From Rallus limicola (Eukaryota; Chordata; Aves; Gruiformes; Rallidae): a DNA stretch of 64,000 nucleotides. The notes beneath the pieces were generated by a model. That model was not told the origin of the DNA. It ran no database searches and was given only the letters and a program-made list of their open reading frames with translations. The stretch is from positions 73,140,783 to 73,204,782 of the forward strand of contig JAKCOZ010000002.1 in NCBI GenBank assembly GCA_022605955.1, in the 5' to 3' direction. Made by a program: the position numbers and the translations under genes. Shown one piece after another: positions 36,201-46,965 of this stretch; position 1 is the stretch's first letter, and each line of letters opens with the position of its first letter.

Positions 36201-39200
36201 GAGATGAGACCTGGTGGGAAACCCACATGCTGAATGTTGAAACATTAAAATCTGCTTAATTAAACTTACTAGACTGTGCTCTGAAAATTGTTCCTGTCTC
36301 TGTAGTTACTTAGAATGCAGTGTTCTGCTTGAGCAAAAATTTGAATCTTGCTCTTTATTTTTATTGTAATTTGCATGTAGGAATTACATGGGCTGTTCAA
36401 TCTGCCTTGTGATAGACCATATTTCAAGAGAGCAAATGCTTATCATTTTCCTGATGAACCCTATAAAGATGGATATCTCAGAAATCCACACGTCCATCTT
36501 AATTCACCTGGTACAGAGTCTGGTATGGTAAGCTTAATCTGAAATGTTTCTCAAAGTCCTTTGTTAGGAGAAGTCATTTGGATAGACTACTGTGTAGATG
36601 GGAGTGAAGTAACAGGCTTGGCCTTCTAAGCAAAAGGGTTTTGCTGCACAGAAATCATAGTCATAGACTGTCCTGAGCTGGAAAGGACCCCCAAGGACCA
36701 TCGAGTCCAACTCCTGGCTCCACACAGGCCCAGCCCAGTCAGAGATGGGACTGAGCGCATCATCCAGACACTTCTTGAGCTCAGCCCAGCTCGGGGCTGT
36801 GACCCCTTCCCTGGGGAGCCTGTGCCAGTGCCCAACCACCCTCTCAGTACAGAACCTCTTCCTGACATCCAGCATAAACCTCCCCTGTCACAGCTTCATG
36901 CTGTTCCCTCGGGTTCTATCCCTGGTCCCCAAAGAGAGGAGATCAGTGCCTGCCCCTTCGCTCCCCCTCATCAGGAAGCCACAGGCCATGCTGAGGTCTC
37001 CCCTCAGCCTCTTCTTCTCCAGGCTGAACAAACCAAGGGACTTCTGTAGATATATTTATCCCAAAGAAATGGCATTTCCTTAGAAAAGGATGTAAACGGT
37101 TTCAGCATGTATTTTTGAAAGCTTCTCAGAACCTGGACAAAAAAAATAAAGCCAGGAATGGAAATGTTCGGGAGACAGAAAAAGGATGAGTAATCATGCG
37201 TAACAACCTTTCAGTGCTGAACACTTGCAGTCCCCAGCTGAAAGCTTTTATGGTGCGAGTGACAAGTCATATGACTTCTTTCAAAACTGACACAAGGGAT
37301 GAGATTTATCTGTGTTGTCTCTTTCTGTGCAGGTTTACTTAGTGCACGGTACGTACAGTTACCACCACTACATGCAGGATCGGATCGATGACAGTGGTTG
37401 GGGCTGTGCCTATCGGTCTTTGCAGACGATCTGTTCTTGGTTCAAGCACCAAGGGTACATTGATACACCCATACCAACACACAAGGAAATTCAACAGGTA
37501 CAGGACACTTAGGCAGATTAATTCTTTCCTGCATATTTATCTAGAAAAGTCTGTCTAGATTATTTTCAAATTACCAAATTTACATATTTTAGACTTCAGG
37601 TTTGTGTGGTATTTTAAATTTATTTCTCAGTGAACTATAGTAGCTCTGAATTCATGAGTTTCATGAGTTTTATTATGGGAGCTCTGTCTCCAGATGTTTA
37701 CCAGTGTCAAGTGACATTATCTCCACAAGTAAAGTCTTGTTTAAAATAGTCTTTGAAATATTTCCTTGGGTTAATGTTCTATTAGAAACTCAGATTATGA
37801 CATTTTCGCTTTCTGCCAGTGGAAAAAAAAAATCAGTTTTAAAACTGAGTTCTGTCTTCAGTGACAGCATTGATTTACTGCTTCCATTTGCAACTTTGCC
37901 TTTGAGAACCGTGCACTTTTCTTAGTTCTGGAACCAATCCATACCTGTGTGCATTTCTGTTAATGCATGGAAGAAAAACTGCAGGCTGGAGTAGTTGCTG
38001 TATGTCTGGCACAAAATACTGCAGTTCTCTTCAGCCTTTTAAAAATGGATCTTTGCCTTGTGTTTATTTACTGAACATTGTATCAAAGCTTGATTCCTTT
38101 CATGAAACAATTTTGATGCTTAGCAGAGATGTGAGTGCTAAAGTTAAAAGTGCATTTCCTGAACTTTTCTCAGCCCACACCTAAACCTATAAAAGCAACT
38201 GAGGTCCATAAACTCCAGCAGTATTTTTAGACACCTAGAAGAGGGCAATAGCCCTTTAGGAGATCTTGTGGGCTTTGTATCCTGAGTGGAAAGGGTCTCT
38301 CTCAAGTGCTGCATGTCACACATAAGCCTCAGAATGGAGAAGAATTTAAAATAAACCACAGCCTTGAGTATATTTCCTCAGAGCACTATTTTATGGGCTG
38401 TTTTCTGAGATGCTTTGAACAGAAATCCCAAGTACTTCAGCCTGTGAAGTGAATTCAGCAGTACAAATGATGCACTCCAATATTAGACAGCTGAGTGCTC
38501 ACCATCCCAGCTTGAAGTCTGCCTGCAGACCTGGGGTTATGGTCTGTGCTTATAGATAGGCACTGCTTGGTGTTAGTGTTTGAGTAACATTTCCAAACCA
38601 GAACCACAGTGAATGAATTTGTCTGCCTTAGACTGGCTACATTCAAAACATATTCATGTATATATAAACCAACTTTGTTCACAAAAAAACTGTGGAATTG
38701 CCTACTACAGATTGTTGACACGTGTTTTTCTTCCTCATGGTGTTGCAAAGGCACTGGTTGATGCTGGAGACAAGCCTGCAGGATTTGTTGGGTCACGGCA
38801 ATGGATTGGTTCCATTGAGGTACAGCTTGTTTTGAATCAGCTTTTCAGAATAACATCAAAAATACTATTTGTCAGGTAAGAATCAATTTATGGTTCATAG
38901 CTCAGCAGTTATTAAAAAGACTGAATGCCTTAAAATGCAAATTACCACACAAATACATAGGATAATAGGGATGATAATAAGTCTTTTAAGTGTGCCTTGT
39001 TGATAAGCCCTGTATTCCTGTCTTTGGTTGTGTGAAGTCCTTACAAGTGAAGGTGTTGCTAAATTCCTTGTGGGTGCAGGGTTCCAGTTTGCAGTTGCTC
39101 TGAAATTCTTGATGATATGCAAACTGATGTGGAAGTCAGCCTGTTCCTTTGCACCCACAAACATTATTTTTGAAGCAGGCACAGTCTGGCAGTCATAATG

Positions 39201-42200
39201 AGCAGACTCTGCACACTGACAGCAAATCATTACCTCTTGCACAGAGCTAACCTCTCAGTTCAGGATTGAGGCAAATTGCTGGGCAGCCTGGAAATAGCAT
39301 TTTGTTTCTGGGTTCATGTGATGGGTAAAACAAGGGATTTGTTTCCAATCTGATGCTGTTGTACACAATAAAGAATCCTACAAATATATTTGGGAGCATT
39401 TATCAGAAGGAAAATGGCTGGATTTTTATCATTCAGGTAGACATAATCAGACTAACAAATCTCTGAATATTTTGGGATAAACACAGTCATGAAATAAAGA
39501 ATATAAGCTGCTTTAGCATGCATGAAAACTCTAGTCAAACAATACCACTCATGAGTTATGTTTGGTTAGAGTAATTTCTACTGTAGATAGTCTAAAAGAG
39601 CATGTGACCATAGTGATTCTTAAGGGTAGGAAAACAATACAGCTCTTAAATATTTTGTAAAGCTTTGTACAGCTAATTTTAATCTTTTTTGCTCAGAGTT
39701 TATATTTGCAGATGATCCACCTGTTAGAGCAGCTGTGACAGGCCCTGCCAGCAGGAAGGCTGTTAGTCCTGCACATAAGAATACAGAATAGATTTGTGAA
39801 CTGGATAGAATTGCTCACAGGGCAGCTTGCTGCAAGGCAGCACCAGTGCTTTTCAGGATTAGGGAAAGCCAACATCACTACCATGCTGAGAAGTGTCAGG
39901 CATCTCTCTCAGCTGGTCACTGGCAGTGGACAGCACTTTTGTCTTGGGCTTATTTCCAGCCAGCACCTCTTACTCTGTGGAAATAAGATTTCACAGCTGC
40001 ACCAGCACAACCAGTACTGAATCGATTCTTGTAAACATATCATTTCCCAGAGTTCTGGTTTTGTATTGTCTGCATTTAATCCACCTCTCTGGGAACTCAA
40101 GAAGCAGGCATGCAGGTTTTCTTTGACTTTTCAAAAGGTTAACCACTGTGTGAGGAAATACAAAGGCAAGATATTAAAAATATCTATATTCATTTCCTTG
40201 CCAAGGTTCTGTCACTTTTGGAAGTACTGCCAGTTTTTTGAGGGAAATACGAACCCATCAGACACATCTCAGCTGCAGATCCTGGAGTCCATGCATGTCT
40301 TGTGCATGTGCCTTGCTCTTTCATGTAGATTTCTTTTGTCTGTGGCTGGTCCCCATAGTTGATGAATAAATCAAGGAGATTTTACAAAGTTCAGTGGAGT
40401 GTTGCTCTGAACAGATAACTAATGTTAGTTGAGATTGGACTTCTAAAGCCAATGTGGGTATGACCACAGCAATTGTTTGTAGAGTTACTAAAACCTGTCT
40501 TAAGAGAGGTCATTGTAAACACCTTTATCAACACCTTCTTTTTATGTTTCTCACATTCTGTTCCTTTAGACTGCCCCTTGTTGGCAGCTGTAGCTGGGCT
40601 GGTTTTGAGCTACTTGGGGGGACATGTTGGGTTGTACCAGCTGTCCCTCCATTGTGATAGACAAACAGCATGTGTGTTAGAGAAGCTGGGTGACTCCAGG
40701 TGCTCCAGTACCCAACAGGCTTACAGCAGAGCCCTTGGTCCAACCAGAATCTCTAAGCTGCATTAAAAAACATTCAGATTGTCCCAGGATGCTTACACAA
40801 AACTCAAAGCCACTTTCTAATCAGTTACCTATGCAGTTAGTGAGTATAAGGATAATTCTCTAATTAAGCCCGGAGATTATGACAAAATTGTTGTTTTTCT
40901 TACCTAGCCAGGGGTCTGAACTAGTGTTGCAGGGAAGAGAGCTTGCTAATCATTTCAAGACTGAAGGAACTCCAATTATGATCGGTAAGTGCTCAGGTAT
41001 TAAGAATGCTAGTGAAAGTGTGCAGCCTCCCAATGCCTAATTTTCTTTCAATTACAACTCATTCAGTTTACTCTGAGACTTAATCAAAACTCTAGATGAA
41101 TTAAAAATTATGCTTTACCCAAGGGAGCCTGGAGAAAGATAGAATTTGGTCTGGCTGGTCTCTTTTCGCTCTGTCCTAAAGCCGGTAACAAAAGTCAGTC
41201 TAAAAACTGCTGTTAAAGTCAAACTTGAGAGCAGACATGTGATCTCTAGAGGAGCAGAAGTTCATCTGGTTCCCCAAAACTTCCCCTCACAGAAAAGCAA
41301 TGCTTATCTGGCTTTGAAGAGAAGGGTATTACCCAAATTCTCAAGACCCGTTGTAATGATCTGAAATGTTGGTAATATAAGAAATGCCATTCATAAGAAC
41401 TTTAACAGTTGCCAGTGTGGCTTAGAAAACAAAGAATATTGAAAATACAGTTTTCAGCTTTAAATTTTCATTTTAGCAATTTTTGCAATCTGTATTTGGC
41501 ACTGCATAGTGTTATTCTCTTGAACTAGAGATGCTAGGAGTCCAGGTTTTGGTATGAAATATTCTTGGACTTTCAGCAGCCTTTTTTCTCTGAATTTCAA
41601 GAATTTTAGAATCATGTATTGTGAAATCTTTTAGTCTGTCATGTGGCCTTCCCTGTAATGCTCTCCTGTAGCTCAGTTTAATTCTCATTTCTATTGGAGA
41701 GGTGGCGCTTGGCTTTTGGGGGTGGGTTGGCGGGGTTGTGTGTTCTTTGGGGTTTTTTGCAATTCCTTAATACAGGACTCCACACAACAATCCTCATGCT
41801 GCCCAAAAGGAACATGCAGGTCTCAACCTGTGGCCAGCTCATCACAGTATTCCCTTTCCCTGTTCTCAGGCTGGAGAAAGGGGAGTCATAAATCACCACA
41901 TTGCCCCTAATACCCATTGATAGCCCTTAGCAGGAAACAGCACATAACCCTTGTCTAGAAAGCCTGATTTCTGTTCTAATTTTACTCCTTTTACAACCAG
42001 AAGGATTCCCAGATTCCTTTTCTACACTTAAGTTTCTTTTAAGGAAAAGTGAACCAAGCAGATGTTTGAAATACTCTTGACTTCATATGGTAGAAGTGCT
42101 GAAGATTTAACCCACCTTGCCCACATGGAAAAGATTTGGGAAGTAAATTCTTTAGTTGTAGTAAATAAAGTTCAAATAATCTTCCCTAGTTGTGCTAAAG

Positions 42201-43032
42201 ATACAGTGTTAAATAATATGTAGGACTGTTTTAGCATGATTTTGGTGACCAAGCTAATCTGTTAGTAGAAAGTGGTGATGTACTTTTATTTTGGGCTTGC
42301 ATATTTTAGCCAATCTTGGTGAAAAACTTTTGGCAATTTGTGTTCCTCCTATTTTAGGTGGAGGTGTTTTGGCTCACACAATATTAGGAGTGGCTTGGAA
42401 TGAGATTACAGGGCACATAAAATACTTGATTCTAGACCCACATTACACTGGAGGAGAAGATCTGCATGTTATCTTGGAAAAGGTGAGGCTTGATGCATGT
42501 GTGTGTATATGTACACATGCATGTGTATGTATATACATATATATTGGCATTAAGCAAACTAGCTGCTCTGTGGCTCCTCCATTCCTTATGGAGGAGATGC
42601 TGATCCTAGTTAACCCTTGGGTTCAGCCCAGCTAGAGAAGCTGGTGAAGAAACATTCTGCTAGTCTGTAACAATCCAAGCTTGAAATGAATACACAAGGA
42701 AACAATTTATTTCCAAGGCAGGCAAAGCACCAAAGGCTATTACTGTGACAAGGTGTTCAGGAATGGCCTTGGAGGATAAAGAGGGAGGGAGGGAAGAAAG
42801 GCTCTTTTTTAGGAGGTGGGGAGGGAGGAAGGGGGAAGAGAGAGACTGTGTAAGGTGCTCTCTAAAATAAAGTAGAGCCAATAGTAGGTAGCAAACCCAG
42901 AGTTTGTAGTTGACTTTAAATGCTGTCTTGCTTTTCCTTGGACAGGGCTGGTGTGGATGGAAGGGCCCAGAGTTTTGGAACAAGGACGCCTATTACAATC
43001 TCTGCCTACCTCAACGGCCAAAAACTATTTAA
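29733..43032 (+). CDS. UFSP2: UFM1-specific protease 2
   Basis: Twelve coding exons: 29733-29774, 31352-31430, 33235-33415, 33496-33562, 33885-34042, 34830-35022, 36381-36527, 37333-37497, 38751-38875, 40908-40984, 42358-42482 and 42946-43032. They sum to 1446 nt, 481 aa; human UFSP2 is 469 aa. All introns are GT-AG and phases agree. The cysteine protease (peptidase family C78) trims the UFM1 precursor and removes UFM1 from target proteins, largely at the endoplasmic reticulum. The catalytic Cys is in GWGCAYRSL (residue 314, matching human 302), and Asp438 and His440 lie in ILDPHYTG. The preceding [10 protein letters not shown] block is conserved. The N-terminal part starts [14 protein letters not shown], 12 residues longer than human; an internal Met in exon 2 (31367) is an alternative start close to the human one. 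Inserts in introns: CR1 copies at 30506-30770 and 36654-37043. Confidence 0.97.
30506..30770 (-). mobile_element. CR1 LINE 3' fragment in UFSP2 intron 1
   Basis: Inverted CR1 tail 'tcatagagccgtagaatgct' followed by 'aggttggaagacaccccaaa' and 'cctccctgccatgggcaggg', then 'gcctcaccaccctcatagta'. It is antisense to UFSP2. Confidence 0.92.
31431..33234 (+). other. UFSP2 intron 2, no other feature recognised
   Basis: Intron of about 1.8 kb. It contains a 91-codon minus-strand open frame (32590-32865) without recognisable motif, and no clear repeat. Confidence 0.6.
35041..35068. repeat. ATT microsatellite
   Basis: Interrupted (ATT)n tract just downstream of UFSP2 exon 6. Confidence 0.85.
36654..37043 (-). 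mobile_element. CR1 LINE 3' fragment in UFSP2 intron 7
   Basis: Inverted CR1 starting 'atcatagtcatagactgtcc', with 'accatcgagtccaactcctg' and 'gctccacacaggcccagccc', ending 'cttcttctccaggctgaaca'. It shares its diagnostic sequence with the copies at 58190-58449 and 60989-61625, so the three belong to one subfamily. Confidence 0.94.
38876..40907 (+). other. UFSP2 intron 9
   Basis: Intron of about 2 kb. A 115-codon minus-strand open frame (38895-39242) encodes a hydrophobic stretch [16 protein letters not shown] near its end, but there is no supporting splice or homology evidence. No CR1 copy was recognised. Confidence 0.5.
42489..42547. repeat. TG/TA-rich microsatellite
   Basis: Mixed TG, CA and TA units immediately after the UFSP2 exon 11 donor. 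It is low-complexity intron sequence. Confidence 0.8.
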
Positions 43033-43516
43033 ATTCCATCTATGCTAGAACGTTCTAAGCCAGACTATTAGCTGTTCTAGATAGACTGTCTTGTTGCTTA
43101 TCAAAATAATGCTTTAAGTCAGTCAAAACCAGTTGAAAGAGAAATGTTGCTTTAATTAATTTAAATTCATATTTTTTAAATGAAACCTCTAAAAACTAGT
43201 TACATATTTATTAGGTAACATTCTTTTTGTTTGGCTAGGACAACTTCATGTAGCATTTTTTTTAATGCTAAAATCATTACAGCTTAGATGTTCAATCCTT
43301 GTGTTTTATGGAATTCTTTCTTGCCAAACAACTTTCAGGTTCTGTATAGCCAGCTGTCTTGTGCACTGTGAATCTGTTCAAAGACAGTGCTTGCTGTTGA
43401 TGCAGTTGATAACAGCATTTTAGGAGTGGGAGAAAAGTGGCTATATGTATTGAATTTTACCAATGTTGTTCTCATAATTGACACAAAAAGCCATAAGAGA
43501 ATTGTTAATGTGCTCA

Positions 43517-43522
43517 TTTATT
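43517..43522 (-). terminator. Candidate ANKRD37 polyadenylation signal
   Basis: The minus strand reads AATAAA, about 590 nt beyond the ANKRD37 stop. It is the only canonical signal I saw between that stop and the UFSP2 end, but transcript data would decide. Confidence 0.35.
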
Positions 43523-43608
43523 GACAGCTGTGTGAATACAACTATTCTAAGGGACACAAAAACCCAAAACAAACCACCACAACCCAACAGTCTTCTGTAA
43601 GAAGTAAA

Positions 43609-43614
43609 AATAAA
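43609..43614 (+). terminator. Candidate UFSP2 polyadenylation signal
   Basis: Plus-strand AATAAA about 577 nt beyond the UFSP2 stop. If used together with the minus-strand signal at 43517, the two convergent transcripts would overlap at their 3' ends. Confidence 0.35.
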
Positions 43615-44107
43615 TAATAAGCTTTCCTCCTTCTCAGAAGGAAACGATACACCAGCATCCATTCTGCTAGCAGCCATCCTGGCTGCCCCAGGCCCAGTCC
43701 AGTCATGTTTCTTTAGACTCTGCATTCCCCCAAGGTCTTTTTGGGATTACAAGGTGTTTCTCTTGTCAGCTAGAAGCCAAGATCTGCCATAGGAACAAAC
43801 AAGAACAAGTCTCTAGTTAATGCCCTCAAACCATTAGGATATACCTGTGGTGGTGTAAGAGATGTTGTCTGTGAGTTATTCCGTCAGCACCTCTGTAAAA
43901 ATATTTATGATCTGTTCCCCCCCTATGTGAAAGTAGCCTTTCTAGTGCCATTCCCCATGTACCATCTGTTTTTGACAAGACTGTAACCTTAACTACCTAT
44001 GCAAGATGACATTTACTAGGAGGCTTCTAAATCCAAATGTATTACTTAAATACCAGAAACATTTTAAAAAATGAAAAATATTCTGGATTTTAGTAAACCT
44101 GGGGTTA

Positions 44108-46134
44108 CTACCCACCATCTGATCTTCTCCTCTTCCTGCTTATGGCTCTGCTAGTTTCACTTTGTTGTGTCTGTGCAGCTGGTTCCTCTCTCAGCCACCC
44201 AGGTTTGTCCCCGAGTGGGCAGCCAGACTGGCCTCTCGCTTTCATCATCTGAGTGTGCTGAATTGTTGTGAGGAACTTGGCACATTCCAGAAAGCCACAA
44301 GCCAGTGCGAGGTCTGCTGCTGTTTGTCCACTGTTATTGCACAAGCTGAAACACAGAATTAACAATAACAGCTCCATTAAACTTTAATTTGTGTTACGAG
44401 CAAGCATCAGTCAGGATTAATTAAGTGGTAGCTTTAGGCAGAAGTATAAAAAGTACAGAGAAGCAGTAGTAGGAAGGCTTGTCAGGGTTAGCATGGGGCC
44501 CTGCTATTGCTGGGCTGTTATTAAATGCAACAAGGAATAACTATTTTAAAATAAATTTGTCACCAGATGACTGGCAGAGCGCATCAGGAAGGTGAAAGGA
44601 AGGTGAGCAAAGCATTAGTCAGAATGGAAAACTAACAAGGAGAACTTACAATCAGGAATCTTCTCTTAGCAGTTACTATAGATCTTTAACATGGAACTAA
44701 ATTATAGCATATGCTACTTAGGTGTTTAGTACTGCTTTTAAGACTATAGGCACGTTATATTTACAGTCTTCACGCTCTGAACGGAGGAGAAGTACTGTGT
44801 AAAGTAATACGTATCCTTTGATGCTGTTAATGAAGTAACTACATGTATCTCAACTTACTCAATCTTTGCATCACCAGCAACAAGGAGAGCAAGGCATTCC
44901 AAACTCCCAACTTTTGCTGCTTTATGAATCGGGGCTTCTCCAAGGCAATCCTGGAAACACAAGTGTATATATAGAGAGCGGTCGTTTGAAGGAAGGGCAA
45001 TAGGATGAAGGTACCTTGTTCTTCAATGTGACTGCTCATGGAGCATTACTCTAGGTACCAGTTTGCTGTGAGCTGAGAGAGATTAAAGGAATACAGCTAG
45101 TAAAGTGTACTCAGTAACTGCCATTAACTGTCCAGTATATTCATCACACCAAAGAGTAAATCCTGTCCCATGCAATGCTTATTGTTTAATCTTTACCTTC
45201 TAGAAGATGAAGAGTGCAGAGTATGCTCTGTATGCTGATTAACAGCATCTTTCAGCATCATTCAGGGATTGCTGCTGCTACCAGCTCAGAGGTACAATCA
45301 AATAAAACTTTGTTGCTGGAGGAAGAATCCTTATGTTTACTGGAATTAGGGGCAAAAATTCAGGGGGAAACAGAATACTCAAAAAGAATTGAGTTTTTCT
45401 GACACCTGCATGCAGCACCAGAAGAGTGAAAACTGCATTGTACATAGCAAATGAAATAGAAAACATGATAAAGAGAGGATTTCTGGTTCATGCTAGAATA
45501 AGGTTACTCTAAACTATGCTACCCCAGATGCCTCCTATAATACAATGATGTATGTAAACCTCTCAGATTAAAATATATATAAAACTTTGATTTACTGACA
45601 TATCATATTCTAAGAGAAACATAACTTTTGTACTGTTACCTGTTGGTTCAAATTCGCTCCCATCTGCAGTTGCCAAAGTAGGAAAAAAGCTTCACCACCA
45701 CAAGCAGCCAAATGAGAAGGGGACTGACCAAAGGCATCTGCAGGTGCGTTCACACCGGTTCCTGCCTCAAACAGACTGCTGAAGCTACCAGACTGAAATG
45801 AGACCAAAAAGAAAAGCACCATGTTATTGCCAGCCTAAGCCACGGCAAGTGTTAAGCACAGCACGTTGTCGCAGCAAACACTGTCCTCGCAGATCAGCAG
45901 ACCTTTATGTTCCTCGGCAATGGCTTTTTGTCAAAAAACAGGCACCCAGGTGTGACCGGGCTTTTAACCTCTCCGCCAGAAACACTGACGGGCAGCACCG
46001 GTGCCCCAACACTCCCGCAACCCCGGGCAACCGCAGCTCGCACAGCTCCGTGGCTGGGCTCCTGGTGAGGCAGCACCAACAGAGCCGTCTTTCCCAAGCC
46101 TCACCTCAGCACTGCAATCCGGCATCATCAACAT
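44108..46134 (-). CDS. ANKRD37: Ankyrin repeat domain protein 37
   Basis: Four coding exons on the minus strand: 46105-46134, 45640-45792, 44859-44950 and 44108-44345, total 513 nt, 170 aa (human about 158 aa). All introns are GT-AG with matching phases. The start MLMMPDCSAE lies in the CpG island. Three ankyrin-type units are visible: GTGVNAPADAFGQSPSHLAA with FLLWQLQMGANLNQQ (about residues 22-61), GEAPIHKAAKVGSLECLALL (about 65-92) and SGQTAADLALACGFLECAKF (about 96-118). The C-terminal tail is diverged and longer than in human, ending in a basic SRKRRRSDGG that could act as a nuclear localisation signal. The family is known as a small ankyrin protein induced through HIF-1 under hypoxia; its molecular role is poorly defined. 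It converges with UFSP2, stop codons 1.1 kb apart. Confidence 0.94.
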
Positions 46135-46640
46135 CGCCTCCCGTTGCGGAGCACGCCCGGCTCTCACGGCTCCGAGGCGGACGGCGCGGTGCGGAGCGGC
46201 CCGTCAGGAAGCCGGCCCCATTCACCGCGCCTCGCCAGCTGGAACATAAGGGGAACCCCCGCCCACCGCCGGGAGCCGCCTGCGGCACGTACACAAACAC
46301 GAGCACACGGGCGGAAAACCGCCCGGCCGGCCCTGATTGGCCTCCCCGGGGGCGCTGCGGGGCCGCCGGCGCGGCCCGGCCCGGCGCGGTGCCGGGAAGC
46401 CTTGCTTGAGGCGGGTGGGGCGGCCATGGCGCGCGGGGCGGCGCGGCACGTCCCTCACACACTCGCACGCGCTGCCTCGCAGCCGCGGGAGGGAAGGGCG
46501 GGAAGGGGCGGCCGTCTCTCAGCAGAGAGCGCGGCTCCGGCTGCCCCAGGCGCGCACCGGCGGTGGCGAGGAGCGAGGGCCGGGCCGTGAGAAAGCGCCT
46601 CTGGAAACCTCTCCGGTCCTTGTCATCAAGGGACGTGTGG
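46135..46640 (-). promoter_or_regulatory. ANKRD37 CpG-island promoter with HRE-like cores
   Basis: CpG-dense sequence continues from the first exon to about 46620. In the ANKRD37 direction two ACGTGCCGC motifs occur (46282-46290 and 46443-46451), about 150 and 310 nt upstream of the ATG; ACGTG is the HIF hypoxia-response core. A third ACGTG lies on the plus strand at 46633-46637. A CCAAT box (minus strand, 46336-46340) is about 200 nt upstream. Function is inferred from known HIF regulation of the mammalian gene. Confidence 0.6.
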
Positions 46641-46888
46641 TTTCGGGCCAAGCCCCAGCCCTTCTACCGAGCCGTGCTGCGGTGCTGTCATCTGCTTGAC
46701 GTTGTGCTGTTGCCGAGTGTCATTTCCAAAGGGGTTCTGCCACTTCTCTGGCGATTTTTCCCCCAAAAAGCTTAAAGCCAGCATAGAGAAATCTCTGCTA
46801 TCTTCCTGCCCCAGCTCTGCCTAGGCAAAGGAGAGCTAGTGACCAGGCGTGAGAAACACATACACTTGCCAAACCCATGGCTCCCAGT

Positions 46889-46965
46889 TATATATATATA
46901 CATATACCATATATATCCCACTTACCATATGTATATGGTAACATACATAGATATATATGTATCTC
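46889..46965. repeat. AT microsatellite with near-palindromic core
   Basis: TA/CATA units from about 46889, including ttaccatatgtatatggtaa (46922-46941), which differs from a perfect palindrome only at its centre. Confidence 0.8.

Noticed and set aside
46106..46699. Open frames of 120-203 codons around the ANKRD37 promoter
   Set aside because: Same GC effect; only the ten-codon ANKRD37 exon 1 has family similarity and a splice donor.
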